53,983 nucleotides of DNA from Gammaproteobacteria bacterium (GTDB taxonomy: Bacteria > Pseudomonadota > Gammaproteobacteria > UBA4575), in NCBI GenBank assembly GCA_028285655.1, contig JANQOT010000164.1, positions 1 through 53,983 on the forward strand, in the 5' to 3' direction. The translations under genes and the position numbers were made by a program. A model generated the notes under the pieces. That model saw only the letters and a list, made by a program, of their open reading frames with translations. It was not told the DNA's origin and did no database searches. Of the stretch, positions 39,435-49,371 are shown piece by piece. The stretch's first letter is position 1, and the number at the start of each line of letters is the position of its first letter.

Positions 39435-41942
39435 TTATTTTACTATGCGAAGGCGTGTCTGTGTATCATTACGGTGCATTTCACTGATATTTACCGGCAA
39501 ATCAAGTAATGGCTTGATTGAGCCTACGCCGTACCCCTGCGCATAGTCAATGCCTAATTTGGTGACTTCCATAAATAATTCTTCAGATTCTACAAATTCG
39601 GCTATGGTTTTTTTACCCATGACTTTACCCATTTCGTTGATCGCACGAACGAGGGCATAATCTATCGGGTCACGCATCATATCTCGTACAAACATACCGT
39701 CTATTTTTAAATAATCCACTTGCAAATTTTTTAAATATGCGAAAGACGATAATCCGCTACCAAAGTCATCTAGTGCAAATTTGCACCCTAATCTTCGTAA
39801 CGCACGAATGAATTTTGTTGCTAACGATAAATTTGCAATCAACGCCGTCTCAGTAATTTCAAAACACAATTTTTCAGCGGATAGTTCGCGCGCATATAAT
39901 TCATCGATAATCTTGTCGAGAAAAGTACTATCGGATAAAGTCAAACCGGACAAATTGATTGCACAAGCATTAACATGGGTTTGAACATACTCTCGGTGGG
40001 CTTGCATCCAGTCAAATACATGGCTTACGACCCAGCGATCTATATTTGTGGCCAGTCCGTAGCGCTCAGCCGCGGGCAGGAAAGCTCCAGGCGGAACCTC
40101 TTCTCCGTTTTTCGTTAACAGCCGTACCAATACCTCCATGTGCAAACCTTTCTCGTTACTATTGGTAGGTACGATCGGTTGTGAATATAAAATTAAGCGA
40201 TCTTCATCTATTGCTTCCTGAATTCGGCGCACCCATTGCATTTCTCCTCGCCTTTGAACCATCGCGGCATTTTCCGAGCGATAGACGTTGACTCGATTAC
40301 GGCCTTCCTCTTTGGCCGTAAAGCACGCAGAATCGGCTTGCTTAAGCAATTCTGCCACGCTATTAGATTGTGCATTTATTTCCACTACTCCGATACTGGC
40401 AGCCACTTTAAATCTATTGTCTTCCCAAATAAACTGCAGCTGTTCAATCTGCTTGCGCAGATTTCCGGCAACCATTAATCCATGCCGCATGCTGCAAAAC
40501 TCCATTAACACACCAAATTCATCGCCTCCCAGACGGGCTACCGAATCGTGTTTGCGTGTATTCTCGCGTAACAATGCTGCAATTTGCCGCAGCATTTCAT
40601 CGCCGGCAATATGACCACAGCTATCGTTGATGATTTTAAATTGATCCAGATCGATGTAGCAAAGCACATGCACACCTTCCTTGTCGCGGGACCGCTCCCA
40701 GGCCTTGTTTACTCGACGTTCAAATTCGCGTCGATTCAATAAACCAGTCAGCACATCGTGGCTTGCCTGATAACTTAACTCTTTCGACAATCGATACTCT
40801 TCAGTAATGTCCAGAACTTGAGAAATTGCATATAAAAAATCGCCGTTCTTGTCATATACACCTGATATGGTAGACAAGCCCCAAATTATTTCGCCATCTT
40901 TTCTCAAATATCGTTTTTCAACGCGAAAATGATCAATTTCTCCATTCAATAATTTTTCTCGTTCTATTGCATTCGTATCGCGATCTTCAGCATGGGTGAT
41001 TTCTGCGATTGTCATTCTTTGCAGATCTTTTTCCTTATATCCCAGCATGGTACAAACAGCATTATTTACTTGTATGATATTGCCTTTTCGATCCAGCAAT
41101 ATCATTCCTATAGCGGCGTTAGCGAATGTGCTTCTAAATCGTTTCTCACTTTCATGAAGTTTAGCCTGCGCCTTCAGGCGGAACCGTATTTCATTGGCGA
41201 GTTTGCGATTTCTGGTTTCCAGCTCCTGCGTACGGTCACTAACCTGTTTTTCCAGATCCTGGTCTCGTTGCTCAATTTGGTCCAGCATTAAATTGAAATC
41301 ATCCGCCAACAAGCCCAATTCATCGCTATAATATTTTTGCACTCGCACCGAATAATCATTTCCGGTTCTAACCTGACGCGTAACAGAAAGAATATGCTCG
41401 ATAGGCCGGTATATATAATTTTGCAATCGAATAGACCAAAGGTAGGCAAATAAACCGACAAATAGAAACACCATGCCTACTACTATAATATGCTCCATTA
41501 ACCTGAACGATAGTTCAGATTTACTGGCAGCGACAGCTAAAGAACCAATTATCTTGCCATTGTACGTAATAGGAACTGTAATATTAAATAGATTTTCCGA
41601 TTCGACTACTGAAGAAGTGCCGCTAACCCATAGGTCGGACTTTCGCATATATTCAGCCACAACCGAATTATTCAAATCGTAAAGTTTTGCTGACTGAATG
41701 GCTGACACGACACTTAATGAATGCAAGACTTCCGCAGCTTCGATTGAGTTATTATGTAGTAATGCGCCGGCACTGTTTGCGCTTGCAATTCTTGCGTTTG
41801 CCTCTACATTTGAAATCAACATTTCCTCGGTTTGCTTTGTTTCTACATATAGAATAATACCGGCAGAAAGTATTGTCGCTATCATAATGCTGGATATGAT
41901 AATAACGATTAGCTTTTTTCTAATGGATAAAGACGAGAACAT
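39435..41942 (-). CDS. CHASE8-HAMP-PAS-GGDEF-EAL membrane cyclic-di-GMP protein
   Basis: The track starts at GTG 42077, but the first 45 residues resemble nothing known; ATG at 41942 (MFSSLSIRKKLIVIIISS) starts directly before the first membrane helix, so I chose it. In order: helix 1, a CHASE8-like periplasmic domain (NARIASANSAGALLH, ESENLFNITVPI), helix 2, HAMP, coiled coil, PAS (RFRSTFANAAIGMILLD), GGDEF with RLGGDEFGVLM, and EAL. The EAL motif is MEVLVRL, but NLSG, ETALI, DDFGSG, YLKIDG and AQGYGVG are conserved, so both domains may be active in making and breaking cyclic-di-GMP. It stands alone. Confidence 0.92.
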   Translation of the reverse strand: MFSSLSIRKKLIVIIISSIMIATILSAGIILYVETKQTEEMLISNVEANARIASANSAGALLHNNSIEAAEVLHSLSVVSAIQSAKLYDLNNSVVAEYMRKSDLWVSGTSSVVESENLFNITVPITYNGKIIGSLAVAASKSELSFRLMEHIIVVGMVFLFVGLFAYLWSIRLQNYIYRPIEHILSVTRQVRTGNDYSVRVQKYYSDELGLLADDFNLMLDQIEQRDQDLEKQVSDRTQELETRNRKLANEIRFRLKAQAKLHESEKRFRSTFANAAIGMILLDRKGNIIQVNNAVCTMLGYKEKDLQRMTIAEITHAEDRDTNAIEREKLLNGEIDHFRVEKRYLRKDGEIIWGLSTISGVYDKNGDFLYAISQVLDITEEYRLSKELSYQASHDVLTGLLNRREFERRVNKAWERSRDKEGVHVLCYIDLDQFKIINDSCGHIAGDEMLRQIAALLRENTRKHDSVARLGGDEFGVLMEFCSMRHGLMVAGNLRKQIEQLQFIWEDNRFKVAASIGVVEINAQSNSVAELLKQADSACFTAKEEGRNRVNVYRSENAAMVQRRGEMQWVRRIQEAIDEDRLILYSQPIVPTNSNEKGLHMEVLVRLLTKNGEEVPPGAFLPAAERYGLATNIDRWVVSHVFDWMQAHREYVQTHVNACAINLSGLTLSDSTFLDKIIDELYARELSAEKLCFEITETALIANLSLATKFIRALRRLGCKFALDDFGSGLSSFAYLKNLQVDYLKIDGMFVRDMMRDPIDYALVRAINEMGKVMGKKTIAEFVESEELFMEVTKLGIDYAQGYGVGSIKPLLDLPVNISEMHRNDTQTRLRIVK

Positions 41943-42207
41943 ATTTTTTTCAATCTTCAGAATGACTGAATTTACTATTTGGCATAGTGATATATCGGCG
42001 GAAAAACTGTTTGAATTAGCTGCTTTTTTGTTCAAAAAACGGCAAGGATCTTGATATTGCGCCATTTTTTGTATCACAGAACTTGCTTTATAAAATGCAA
42101 GTGCAATGCTGGCAATGACGACAGGAAGAATTTCAGAGACAGGCGGTAAAAACGGATTCTGTTGGGTTTCTACAACCCATTAAATTTGCTTTACTTACTA
42201 AAAAGTT

Positions 42208-43377
42208 TTATTTCTTGGCTAGTTTTGTCAATGATATTGACTGGTTCGATGGTTGCGATGCTTTAAACTTTGAACGGGATGCTTGCACCAAACTTTGCAG
42301 CTTATCTTTCAGCCTTAGTCCGGAATAAAAGAATTCGCCTATCACATTAGGTTTAAAGTAAATGTAGTCGACTAAACGTGTACCCGGTACGGCTCCCCAA
42401 CGCTGCTTATATCCGCTATCACCGTCCCCCATGTTGAAAATCTTTATTCCCGTATTGATAGCATCTTCGATTACATGAAAATGCATGGCCAGCCCGACGC
42501 TATACTTTCTGAATGCTGCATCATATTGCGAAGATACACCGTAGCGGTATCCCTCTGTATCAATCGCAACATTGAACGAAACAGGTTTTTTATCAAGATA
42601 CATCACCCAAATAGAAATCTTTTTGCCGGTGCTTTCATTTCTAAGCAGTCGTTTCCAGAAAGCTTCTTTACCGTGTATTCGCATTTTTCCTTGCGAAGAT
42701 TTATCCAGCCAGGAATTACTCTCAATTATGGAGCAATCATCAATTACAGATGACCAGGCATCATCCTGAAGATTATTAAATTTTTTGAATTCAATTGAAC
42801 CGAGTTTTGCCAGCTTGTTCGTGTCTCGCCGTAAATTTCCCAACATTTTTTTACTAAGACTATTTTTATACTGCTCAAATTCTTCAGGCAAACTAATAAA
42901 ATACTGCTCACCCCTGTCCTGCCGATAGCATTTCCAGCCTTGCTCCGTAAATTTCCTAAAAAGACTTTGTGTAACAGGATTATCTTCTTCTGCCGGACCA
43001 AAGCGCACGATACTGGCAATACCTTTTTGGTGAATTGCGTCTACCAAACTTTTTGTGCATTGGGCAACAGAATCTTTTGCAACAATAAAAGACCGGAACG
43101 GATAGTAATATCCGGCGACCGAAAATAAATGTAAACCAAAGTATGACTTAATGAAAAAAGGACATGCTCCGATTGTTCTGTCCGCATTATCCGACAACGA
43201 GATACATTGAACTGAAACACCGGGGTTCTCTATGGGCAGATAACATTCTTCCCACGCAGCATACCAATCCAGATTTAAAAACCCCGATCCAGTCGGCAAG
43301 TCTGCAGCTGTTTCGTGCAAGGAGACATCTTTGACACTGTCAAATAACTTCCATGACACTTGATTTGAATCTGTCAT
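42208..43377 (-). CDS. CelD/BcsL (FemAB-like) GNAT-fold acyltransferase
   Basis: The 389-residue protein contains LTGSGFLNLDWYAAWEECYLP-like opening, SLSKKMLGNLRRDTNKLAKLG and SIWVMYLDKKPVSFNVAIDTEGYRYGVSSQYDAAFRKYSVGLAMHFHVIEDAINTGIKIFNMGDGDSGYKQRWGA in pieces, the acetyltransferase fold of CelD/BcsL proteins. Such enzymes acylate sugars, often in exopolysaccharide synthesis. No polysaccharide genes adjoin it, but the arabinose island is a few kilobases away. The substrate is unknown. Confidence 0.85.
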   Translation of the reverse strand: MTDSNQVSWKLFDSVKDVSLHETAADLPTGSGFLNLDWYAAWEECYLPIENPGVSVQCISLSDNADRTIGACPFFIKSYFGLHLFSVAGYYYPFRSFIVAKDSVAQCTKSLVDAIHQKGIASIVRFGPAEEDNPVTQSLFRKFTEQGWKCYRQDRGEQYFISLPEEFEQYKNSLSKKMLGNLRRDTNKLAKLGSIEFKKFNNLQDDAWSSVIDDCSIIESNSWLDKSSQGKMRIHGKEAFWKRLLRNESTGKKISIWVMYLDKKPVSFNVAIDTEGYRYGVSSQYDAAFRKYSVGLAMHFHVIEDAINTGIKIFNMGDGDSGYKQRWGAVPGTRLVDYIYFKPNVIGEFFYSGLRLKDKLQSLVQASRSKFKASQPSNQSISLTKLAKK

Positions 43378-43839
43378 AAAGCGATAAATATAATTATTCT
43401 AAATTTACTAGCCATAAAACTGCCAACAACAAGCCGAAAACGTATGCGCTTAAAAATAAGTTATAGATTAGAAAGTTAGATAGCAATCTCGGCGTTCTGG
43501 CGATTAGTTTACAGAGTCTTTTTACTCGAATCTGTGATATGTATTATCAATTTCGAAGACCGTATTCAGCCGGTATATAAGAGACGTAAATACGTCCGGA
43601 TTGATTAAAAATAGCTAAATATTTTAATAATTCAGAAAACAATGCGTTCGAACGACGGCATTATGTGGACTACGTCACTTTTAACATACGCTCCAGGCAT
43701 GGATAAACGGTAATTCCAGATTCAAGGTGCAGCCGCGAGTCAAATAAACGAATTGACGAGAATCCCTCACATAGTTGCAGATTAGCGCCATTTCTGTGTA
43801 GTCTAACCCTTGTTTCGTACCGCCACGAGGAACAACCCC
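43378..43839 (+). other. Intergenic region upstream of acs, no gene seen
   Basis: The 462 bases are AT-rich. A 10-bp palindrome CGTTCGAACG is at 43645-43654 and a weak promoter (TTGCAG, 18 bases, TAGTCT) lies just before acs. The minus-strand ORF 43670-43960 is a shadow of acs. No CRP or sigma-54 site of acceptable quality was found. Confidence 0.3.
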
Positions 43840-45780
43840 ATGTCAGCAGAAAAAGTTTATCCTGTCCCCGCTTCGACCGGCTCGTCAGCACATATAGACA
43901 AACAACGATATCAATCGATGTACGCCTCTTCAATTTCGGATCCGGAAGGCTTTTGGGCACAGCAGGCCGACGAGTTTGTGAGTTGGTTCACAAAGTGGGA
44001 TACGGTACTCGACTGGAGTTATCATAAAGGACATATTCGCTGGTTCGAGGGGGCTACGCTAAACGTTTCCTATAACTGTCTGGACCGGCATCTGGATTCG
44101 CGAGGTGATCAAACCGCCATCATATGGGAAGGCGACGACCCGCAGGATGATCGGCACATTACCTATCAGGAATTACACATCGAGGTATGCAAGTTTGCCA
44201 ACGCCTTGAAATCACGCGGTGTTCAGAAAGGGGACCGGGTTTGTATTTATATGCCGATGATTCCACAGGCGGCGGTCGCCATGCTGGCCTGCACGAGGAT
44301 CGGCGCAGTGCATTCTGTGGTATTCGGAGGGTTTTCACCCGACTCTCTTCGCGACCGAATTCTGGACTCTGACTGTCAAACAGTAATTACCGCGGACGAA
44401 GGCGTGCGCGGCGGAAAACCGGTGCCGTTAAAGGCCAATACCGATATTGCATTGCGCGAATGCCCCAATGTAAAAACAGTGATAGTGGTCAAGCGCACCG
44501 GCGGTGATATCGAATGGCACGCTGAACGAGACTGTTGGTACCATGAAATTACCGATCAGCAAAACCATGAATGCCCTCCCGAGCCAATGGGTGCAGAAGA
44601 TCCGATGTTTATATTGTATACCTCGGGCTCAACCGGCAAACCCAAAGGAGTATTGCATACCACCGGCGGCTATTTATTGTACGCGGCCATTACGCATAAA
44701 TATGTATTTGATTACAAAGACGGAGAAGTCTACTGGTGTACGGCCGATGTCGGCTGGGTCACCGGACATACTTATATAGTGTACGGACCACTGTGCAATG
44801 GCGCCCAAACCTTGATGTTTGAAGGTGTCCCGAACTATCCGGATGGAAGTCGCTTTTGGCAAGTTGTCGACAAGCATAATGTGGCAAGTTTCTATACTGC
44901 ACCGACGGCGATTCGAGCGCTTATGGCGCTGGGTGATTCTTTTGTTCAATCCACGCAGCGTAGTAGTTTGCGCTTGCTGGGTACGGTCGGAGAACCAATA
45001 AATCCGGAGGCGTGGGAATGGTACTACCGGGTCGTCGGTGAACAAAAATGCCCGATAGTCGACACATGGTGGCAAACAGAAACAGGTGGTCACTTGATTA
45101 CACCGTTACCGGGAGCCACCGACTTGAAGCCCGGGTCGGCCACGCTGCCTTTCTTTGGGGTGCAGCCCGTAATACTGGATGATGAAGGCAATGAACTGGA
45201 AGGTGAATGCCAGGGAAATCTAGCCATGAAATTTCCGTGGCCGGGCCAAATGCGCTCTGTATACGGTGATCATCAACGTTTCATCGACACTTATTTTTCA
45301 CAGTTTCCAGGCTATTATTTTAGCGGTGACGGATGCAGGCGCGACAAAGATGGTTATTACTGGATAACCGGCCGCGTAGATGACGTGCTGAATATATCCG
45401 GCCACCGACTGGGCACCGCCGAAGTCGAAAGTGCATTAGTTTTACACGAAGCGGTCGCCGAAGCTGCCGTCGTTGGATGCATGCATGAAATCAAGGGCCA
45501 GGCCATCTATTGTTACGTGACCCCGATGGTAGGCGTTGCGCCGACTGAAGAATTAAAAGAAGAACTAGTACAACTTGTTCGCAAAGAAATCGGTCCATTT
45601 GCCAAACCCGATTTTATTCAATGGTCGCCGGGCCTTCCCAAGACACGTTCAGGAAAAATTATGCGTAGAATCTTGCGTAAAGTGGCTGCAAATGAAATTA
45701 CGGATCTGGGAGATACCTCGACACTGGCAGATCCCGCCGTGGTCGACGACATTATTGCCCATCGCCTGAACACAGGCTAA
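43840..45780 (+). CDS. acs: Acetyl-CoA synthetase
   Basis: The track ORF begins at 43810, but AGGAACAACCCC precedes the ATG at 43840, giving 646 residues starting [10 protein letters not shown], the family's normal size. Motifs: [12 protein letters not shown] (P-loop), [45 protein letters not shown] in pieces, and [11 protein letters not shown] with the acetylation lysine. It activates acetate to acetyl-CoA with ATP. It is monocistronic. Confidence 0.97.
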   Translation: MSAEKVYPVPASTGSSAHIDKQRYQSMYASSISDPEGFWAQQADEFVSWFTKWDTVLDWSYHKGHIRWFEGATLNVSYNCLDRHLDSRGDQTAIIWEGDDPQDDRHITYQELHIEVCKFANALKSRGVQKGDRVCIYMPMIPQAAVAMLACTRIGAVHSVVFGGFSPDSLRDRILDSDCQTVITADEGVRGGKPVPLKANTDIALRECPNVKTVIVVKRTGGDIEWHAERDCWYHEITDQQNHECPPEPMGAEDPMFILYTSGSTGKPKGVLHTTGGYLLYAAITHKYVFDYKDGEVYWCTADVGWVTGHTYIVYGPLCNGAQTLMFEGVPNYPDGSRFWQVVDKHNVASFYTAPTAIRALMALGDSFVQSTQRSSLRLLGTVGEPINPEAWEWYYRVVGEQKCPIVDTWWQTETGGHLITPLPGATDLKPGSATLPFFGVQPVILDDEGNELEGECQGNLAMKFPWPGQMRSVYGDHQRFIDTYFSQFPGYYFSGDGCRRDKDGYYWITGRVDDVLNISGHRLGTAEVESALVLHEAVAEAAVVGCMHEIKGQAIYCYVTPMVGVAPTEELKEELVQLVRKEIGPFAKPDFIQWSPGLPKTRSGKIMRRILRKVAANEITDLGDTSTLADPAVVDDIIAHRLNTG

Positions 45781-45820
45781 TCGATGGCATGCGTTATAAA
45801 ATACGGAATTAGCAGCTTGT

Positions 45821-46087
45821 CTATTCAGCCGGACTCATTTGTACTCTGAGCAGATCGCCGGTATCCAGATCGACGATTAAACCAAAGTTTTGCTCGTACA
45901 TATTTAAGTAACCAAGCTTAAGTTCGCCTTGTTCGTAGTCGAAATACTGGATGTTACCTTCGGTAAAAGAATTCGCGTTTTCAATTCTGATATCAATTAC
46001 AGTTCCGGTATCCAGATTTACTCCCTGCCATGCACCAGCTTCCGCACAAAGTAATAACGCTGTAAATATAATCCCTGAATATTTCAT
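45821..46087 (-). CDS. DUF5334-like small exported protein
   Basis: The 88-residue protein has a signal peptide (ending AEAGAW) and then a short beta domain with WQGVNLDTGTVIDIRIENANSF and IQYFDYEQGELKLGYLNM. The arrangement W-G-(D)-TG--V-I--GN and the Y-YE-GE segment resemble DUF5334. Function unknown. It ends 40 bases after acs on the other strand. Confidence 0.72.
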   Translation of the reverse strand: MKYSGIIFTALLLCAEAGAWQGVNLDTGTVIDIRIENANSFTEGNIQYFDYEQGELKLGYLNMYEQNFGLIVDLDTGDLLRVQMSPAE

Positions 46088-46225
46088 TTACCTGCTCAAA
46101 TGGAAATTAGTGACAAACCAAGTTACGTATATAATTCAATAGTTTGTCAGCCCGGATCCAATAAATTTGTGATCCAGCACTACTTTTTTGCAGGTATCGG
46201 CTTGATTCCGATCAACTTTTAGCAT

Positions 46226-48427
46226 TTATGCGGAAGAAGAATTACCGTTCACCGGTTGCACCTCCAGCAATTCGGGTACGATTATTTCAGTACCGGGACG
46301 AATTTTATCGAAATCTACATCGGGGTTATGCTGTCGCAGCAGCCAGATCGGAACTTTAAATTTCCGTAACGCCAACACCCACAACGATTCTCCACGTTTG
46401 ATGACATAGGTTCGCGTCGAATCTATCCGATATAAAGTAAAAAATTCTTCCTGTAAATTTTGCTGGTAGTTGATTCTTCGATGTTCGAACTCATCTCGCG
46501 GAACGCGAGAAAAATCAAGTTTAATTCGGTGGCCGATCACAACCGGTTTACCGAACCGCATACCATTAATTTTACGCAGGCGGCTGGCCCGTAAATCCAG
46601 CCATTCGGCATAATGCCCAAGTGTTTCCGATGCCTGTACTTCGATGGTTTCGTCGTCGGCAACGGTGTAATCGCTTGGATCGGTAAGCAATGTGGCATGT
46701 TCGGCGGTTTCCAGTTCCGGCTCGGCGACTGATTCCACATCGCCATTTACCGGCTCGCCAATTTGATCGGGTACTTCTTCTATCGCAGGAATATTTTCTA
46801 TGGTCTCGGCCGCTTCAGCGATTTCGGCAACGGCAACCTCCGATTGCTGTTTTTTGTTCTGCGGCAACTCGCTTTGTTCAGCCTCGGATTGCGGCGGTAT
46901 TTGCTGTGTTTCCTCGACTAAAACAACTTTACTATCCGTCGTGCGTGCGAGCGGCAATGCTTGCGATGAATCGATTGACTGTTTTTGCGGTTCTGAAGGT
47001 GTTGGTGCTTTCGCTATAATAATTGGTTCGGTCGGTGGTGCTTTTTTTGGCTTCGCCGACGCGGTAACCGCTTTTTGCTTGGGTTCCACAGGTTCTGCGC
47101 TGGCAATCATCACCTGTCCCTTGACGGGTAAACGCAATACTTGCCCTACTCTGATCAGCGACCGATTACCCAGTCCATTGAGCGCCCTGATTTCACGAAT
47201 GCTGTGGCCATAGCGAACCGAAATTTCCGACAAGGTATCGCCACGCACAACCTTGTGAAACGCATCGGCAGTTTGTTTAGAAAATCTTTGAGCGGCCGGA
47301 ATAGCCGCCAGCAATTCATACGCCGGTCGACTAATCGAATCTTTGGGAATTCGCAGCTCAAATCCCTTGGGAATTCTTTTGGAACCACTCCAGACAGGTT
47401 CCAGCAATGCGCGATTATGCCGGCGCAAGGTATCGATGCTCACATTAAAAGACTTCGCCACACTTTTGGCCGGCAAATACTCTTTTGTTTTGACTACTTC
47501 GTATCGATAAGGCTTTGAAATATTCAAATCACCAAAGTATTTCTCAGGATTTCGATCAATTTTTAATGCCGCCAAAAATGCGACATAAAAATTTCTGGAA
47601 GCAAAACCAAATGCTCGACCCTTGTAGTTACGAACGATCGTTGTAATGTCTCGAGTTCCCAGTTTATTGATTGCGCGGCGCATGCTGGCAACGCCGTGGT
47701 TATACGCGGTCAATGCCAACGGCCAGCTGTCGGTTACACTATAGTTATGTCGTAATAATTTTGCCGCCGCTATAGTCGATGCAAACGGATCCATGCGTTC
47801 ATCTACCACATAGTCGATCTGCATATACCGTTTTCCTGTCGATCGAATAAATTGCCAGATACCGGCCGCGCCAACCCGCGAATATGCTTGCGGATTAAAC
47901 GATGATTCAACATGCGGAAGTGCCGCCAATTCCAACGGCATTTGCAAGTCTTTCAGCGTTTGGTCGATATAAGGTCGCCATTCTCCGGAGCGGATCAAGC
48001 CTTCTCGAAACCGGTTTGATTGACCTAACTGAAATCGAATATCTTTTGCCGCCTGGCGCAGGCGTTTGTTTGAAACATTATTCCCCCATGCGGCGAGCAC
48101 GCGTTTTTCATCTGCACTTAGATTGTCGCGCTTCCCTTTCGCCAGCTTATTTAGTATGCCGGCGTAGTGTGCTTTCTCTTTTTTGATTTTGCGTCGGTTG
48201 GCTCGACGGCTGCCATCGACGCGTACGGTGGCATACACTACGGCCAGATTTCTCGAGTCATGGATAAAACCGCTACGAGTATCAATTTCGGTATATACCC
48301 GTAGCCAAAAATTAACATCCTGCTCAAGCGCCACCGGGTGAGGGAAATTTTCTGCCTGTACGACCGGCCCGGCCGCAAACAAGATGGTCATTAAAACAAC
48401 AATTATGCTTCGCGACATGACATTCAT
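46226..48427 (-). CDS. mltD: MltD-type lytic transglycosylase with three LysM domains
   Basis: The 733-residue protein has a signal peptide (ending VVQAEN) and no clear lipobox. The transglycosylase domain has LAALPHVESSFNPQAYSRVGAAGIWQF with the catalytic Glu, DERMDPFASTIAAAKLL and ALTAYNHGVASMRRA. Three LysM repeats follow: FHKVVRGDTLSEISVRYG, ETLGHYAEWLDLRASRLRKINGM and TYVIKRGESLWVLALRKF, with a long Glu/Pro/Ala linker between the first and second. It cleaves peptidoglycan glycan strands with anhydro-muramic ends. It is longer than E. coli MltD because of the linker. Confidence 0.92.
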   Translation of the reverse strand: MNVMSRSIIVVLMTILFAAGPVVQAENFPHPVALEQDVNFWLRVYTEIDTRSGFIHDSRNLAVVYATVRVDGSRRANRRKIKKEKAHYAGILNKLAKGKRDNLSADEKRVLAAWGNNVSNKRLRQAAKDIRFQLGQSNRFREGLIRSGEWRPYIDQTLKDLQMPLELAALPHVESSFNPQAYSRVGAAGIWQFIRSTGKRYMQIDYVVDERMDPFASTIAAAKLLRHNYSVTDSWPLALTAYNHGVASMRRAINKLGTRDITTIVRNYKGRAFGFASRNFYVAFLAALKIDRNPEKYFGDLNISKPYRYEVVKTKEYLPAKSVAKSFNVSIDTLRRHNRALLEPVWSGSKRIPKGFELRIPKDSISRPAYELLAAIPAAQRFSKQTADAFHKVVRGDTLSEISVRYGHSIREIRALNGLGNRSLIRVGQVLRLPVKGQVMIASAEPVEPKQKAVTASAKPKKAPPTEPIIIAKAPTPSEPQKQSIDSSQALPLARTTDSKVVLVEETQQIPPQSEAEQSELPQNKKQQSEVAVAEIAEAAETIENIPAIEEVPDQIGEPVNGDVESVAEPELETAEHATLLTDPSDYTVADDETIEVQASETLGHYAEWLDLRASRLRKINGMRFGKPVVIGHRIKLDFSRVPRDEFEHRRINYQQNLQEEFFTLYRIDSTRTYVIKRGESLWVLALRKFKVPIWLLRQHNPDVDFDKIRPGTEIIVPELLEVQPVNGNSSSA

Positions 48428-48564
48428 GTAATTAAGTTTATCGATTTTTAATTTGTTTTGAAGTTAGGAAGAATGATATGAAAATTTTAATACATATTAT
48501 TTAAAATAATTCCAATTAGCTTTAAAATTGGACCGATCGTAAAACTAGACAAAAGATCGGCACC

Positions 48565-48885
48565 ATGCCGGATATTCCTTCTGTTATTTGGACCGGTGAT
48601 TCCGGAAAAAATTACCGCTACTGGGTCTACGACTACCCGAAAATTTTTCCGAAAAAACCTGGTAATTTTGTAATTTGCAAGCTTATTGGCACCGGATGGA
48701 GACCTGTCTTTATCGGTTATGCCGAAGATCTTTCAAATTACCTGGAAACCATTCAGGATGTTCCGTGTATCGAGCGCTGTTTTGCGACCCACATCCACGC
48801 TCATTTTAATCCCGACGGCGAAAACAAACGATTAGAAGAAGCCAAGGATATTCTGGATAAGTGGGGATCCGAATGCCAAGTCTGA
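48565..48885 (+). CDS. GIY-YIG-like small hypothetical protein
   Basis: The 106-residue protein has GNFVICKLIGTGWRPVFIGYAEDLSNYLE and a later CIERCFATHIHAHFNPDGENKRLEEA segment. The G-Y-x-IGYA and H-H pattern suggests a degenerate GIY-YIG fold. The catalytic Arg and Glu of real nucleases are not clearly conserved, so it may be an inactive or unrelated protein. Monocistronic, no clear neighbours. Confidence 0.55.
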   Translation: MPDIPSVIWTGDSGKNYRYWVYDYPKIFPKKPGNFVICKLIGTGWRPVFIGYAEDLSNYLETIQDVPCIERCFATHIHAHFNPDGENKRLEEAKDILDKWGSECQV

Positions 48886-48908
48886 TGCCGGCGTACTAGT
48901 TTCACCCA

Positions 48909-49133
48909 CTATCTATTCCTCAGTCGATAAAATATCGACCAAACCAACAGCACCCACGGTGTGGCATGCATTACCAGGTCGAACCAGTCGATCGGTGCCA
49001 TGCCCTCCGCTCCGGCGGCCACCCATTTAATTTTTTCCCAGATATGCGGTTCAGGGGTAAATGGCGCCAGCCCCAGAGTCAGGCTTAATACCAGCCATAA
49101 AAGCGGATTTGAGAATAATGAGGTCTGGTTCAA
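48909..49133 (-). CDS. Small two-helix membrane protein
   Basis: The 74-residue protein has a first helix (LLWLVLSLTLGLAPFTPEP) and a second (MHATPWVLLVWSIFYRL) separated by EKIKWVAAGAEGMAPIDWFDL. Similar small proteins are sometimes labelled RND transporter-like without experimental support. It converges on the preceding gene. No function can be given. Confidence 0.65.
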   Translation of the reverse strand: MNQTSLFSNPLLWLVLSLTLGLAPFTPEPHIWEKIKWVAAGAEGMAPIDWFDLVMHATPWVLLVWSIFYRLRNR

Positions 49134-49371
49134 AATAGCGGTCCTGCTACTCGGGTCAGTATTATTTTTACAACATTATATATAGAAACCGGTGAAGAAC
49201 CTTTGGTAATGCCACAGTTATTTTTTTCGAAAGCATCCGATATACTTAGAATTCATTTTAAATATATTTTACAATCTCTTGTTTTTGTTGAAATTTTATC
49301 CACATGATAAGACTGCATAGAGATTCGAAGATCCACTGCGTATCGTCCAAAATCTGCGGTCGCCCAGACGA

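Noticed and set aside
43670-43960. Minus-strand 96-residue ORF before acs
   Set aside because: It overlaps the acs start region antisense and has no family features.
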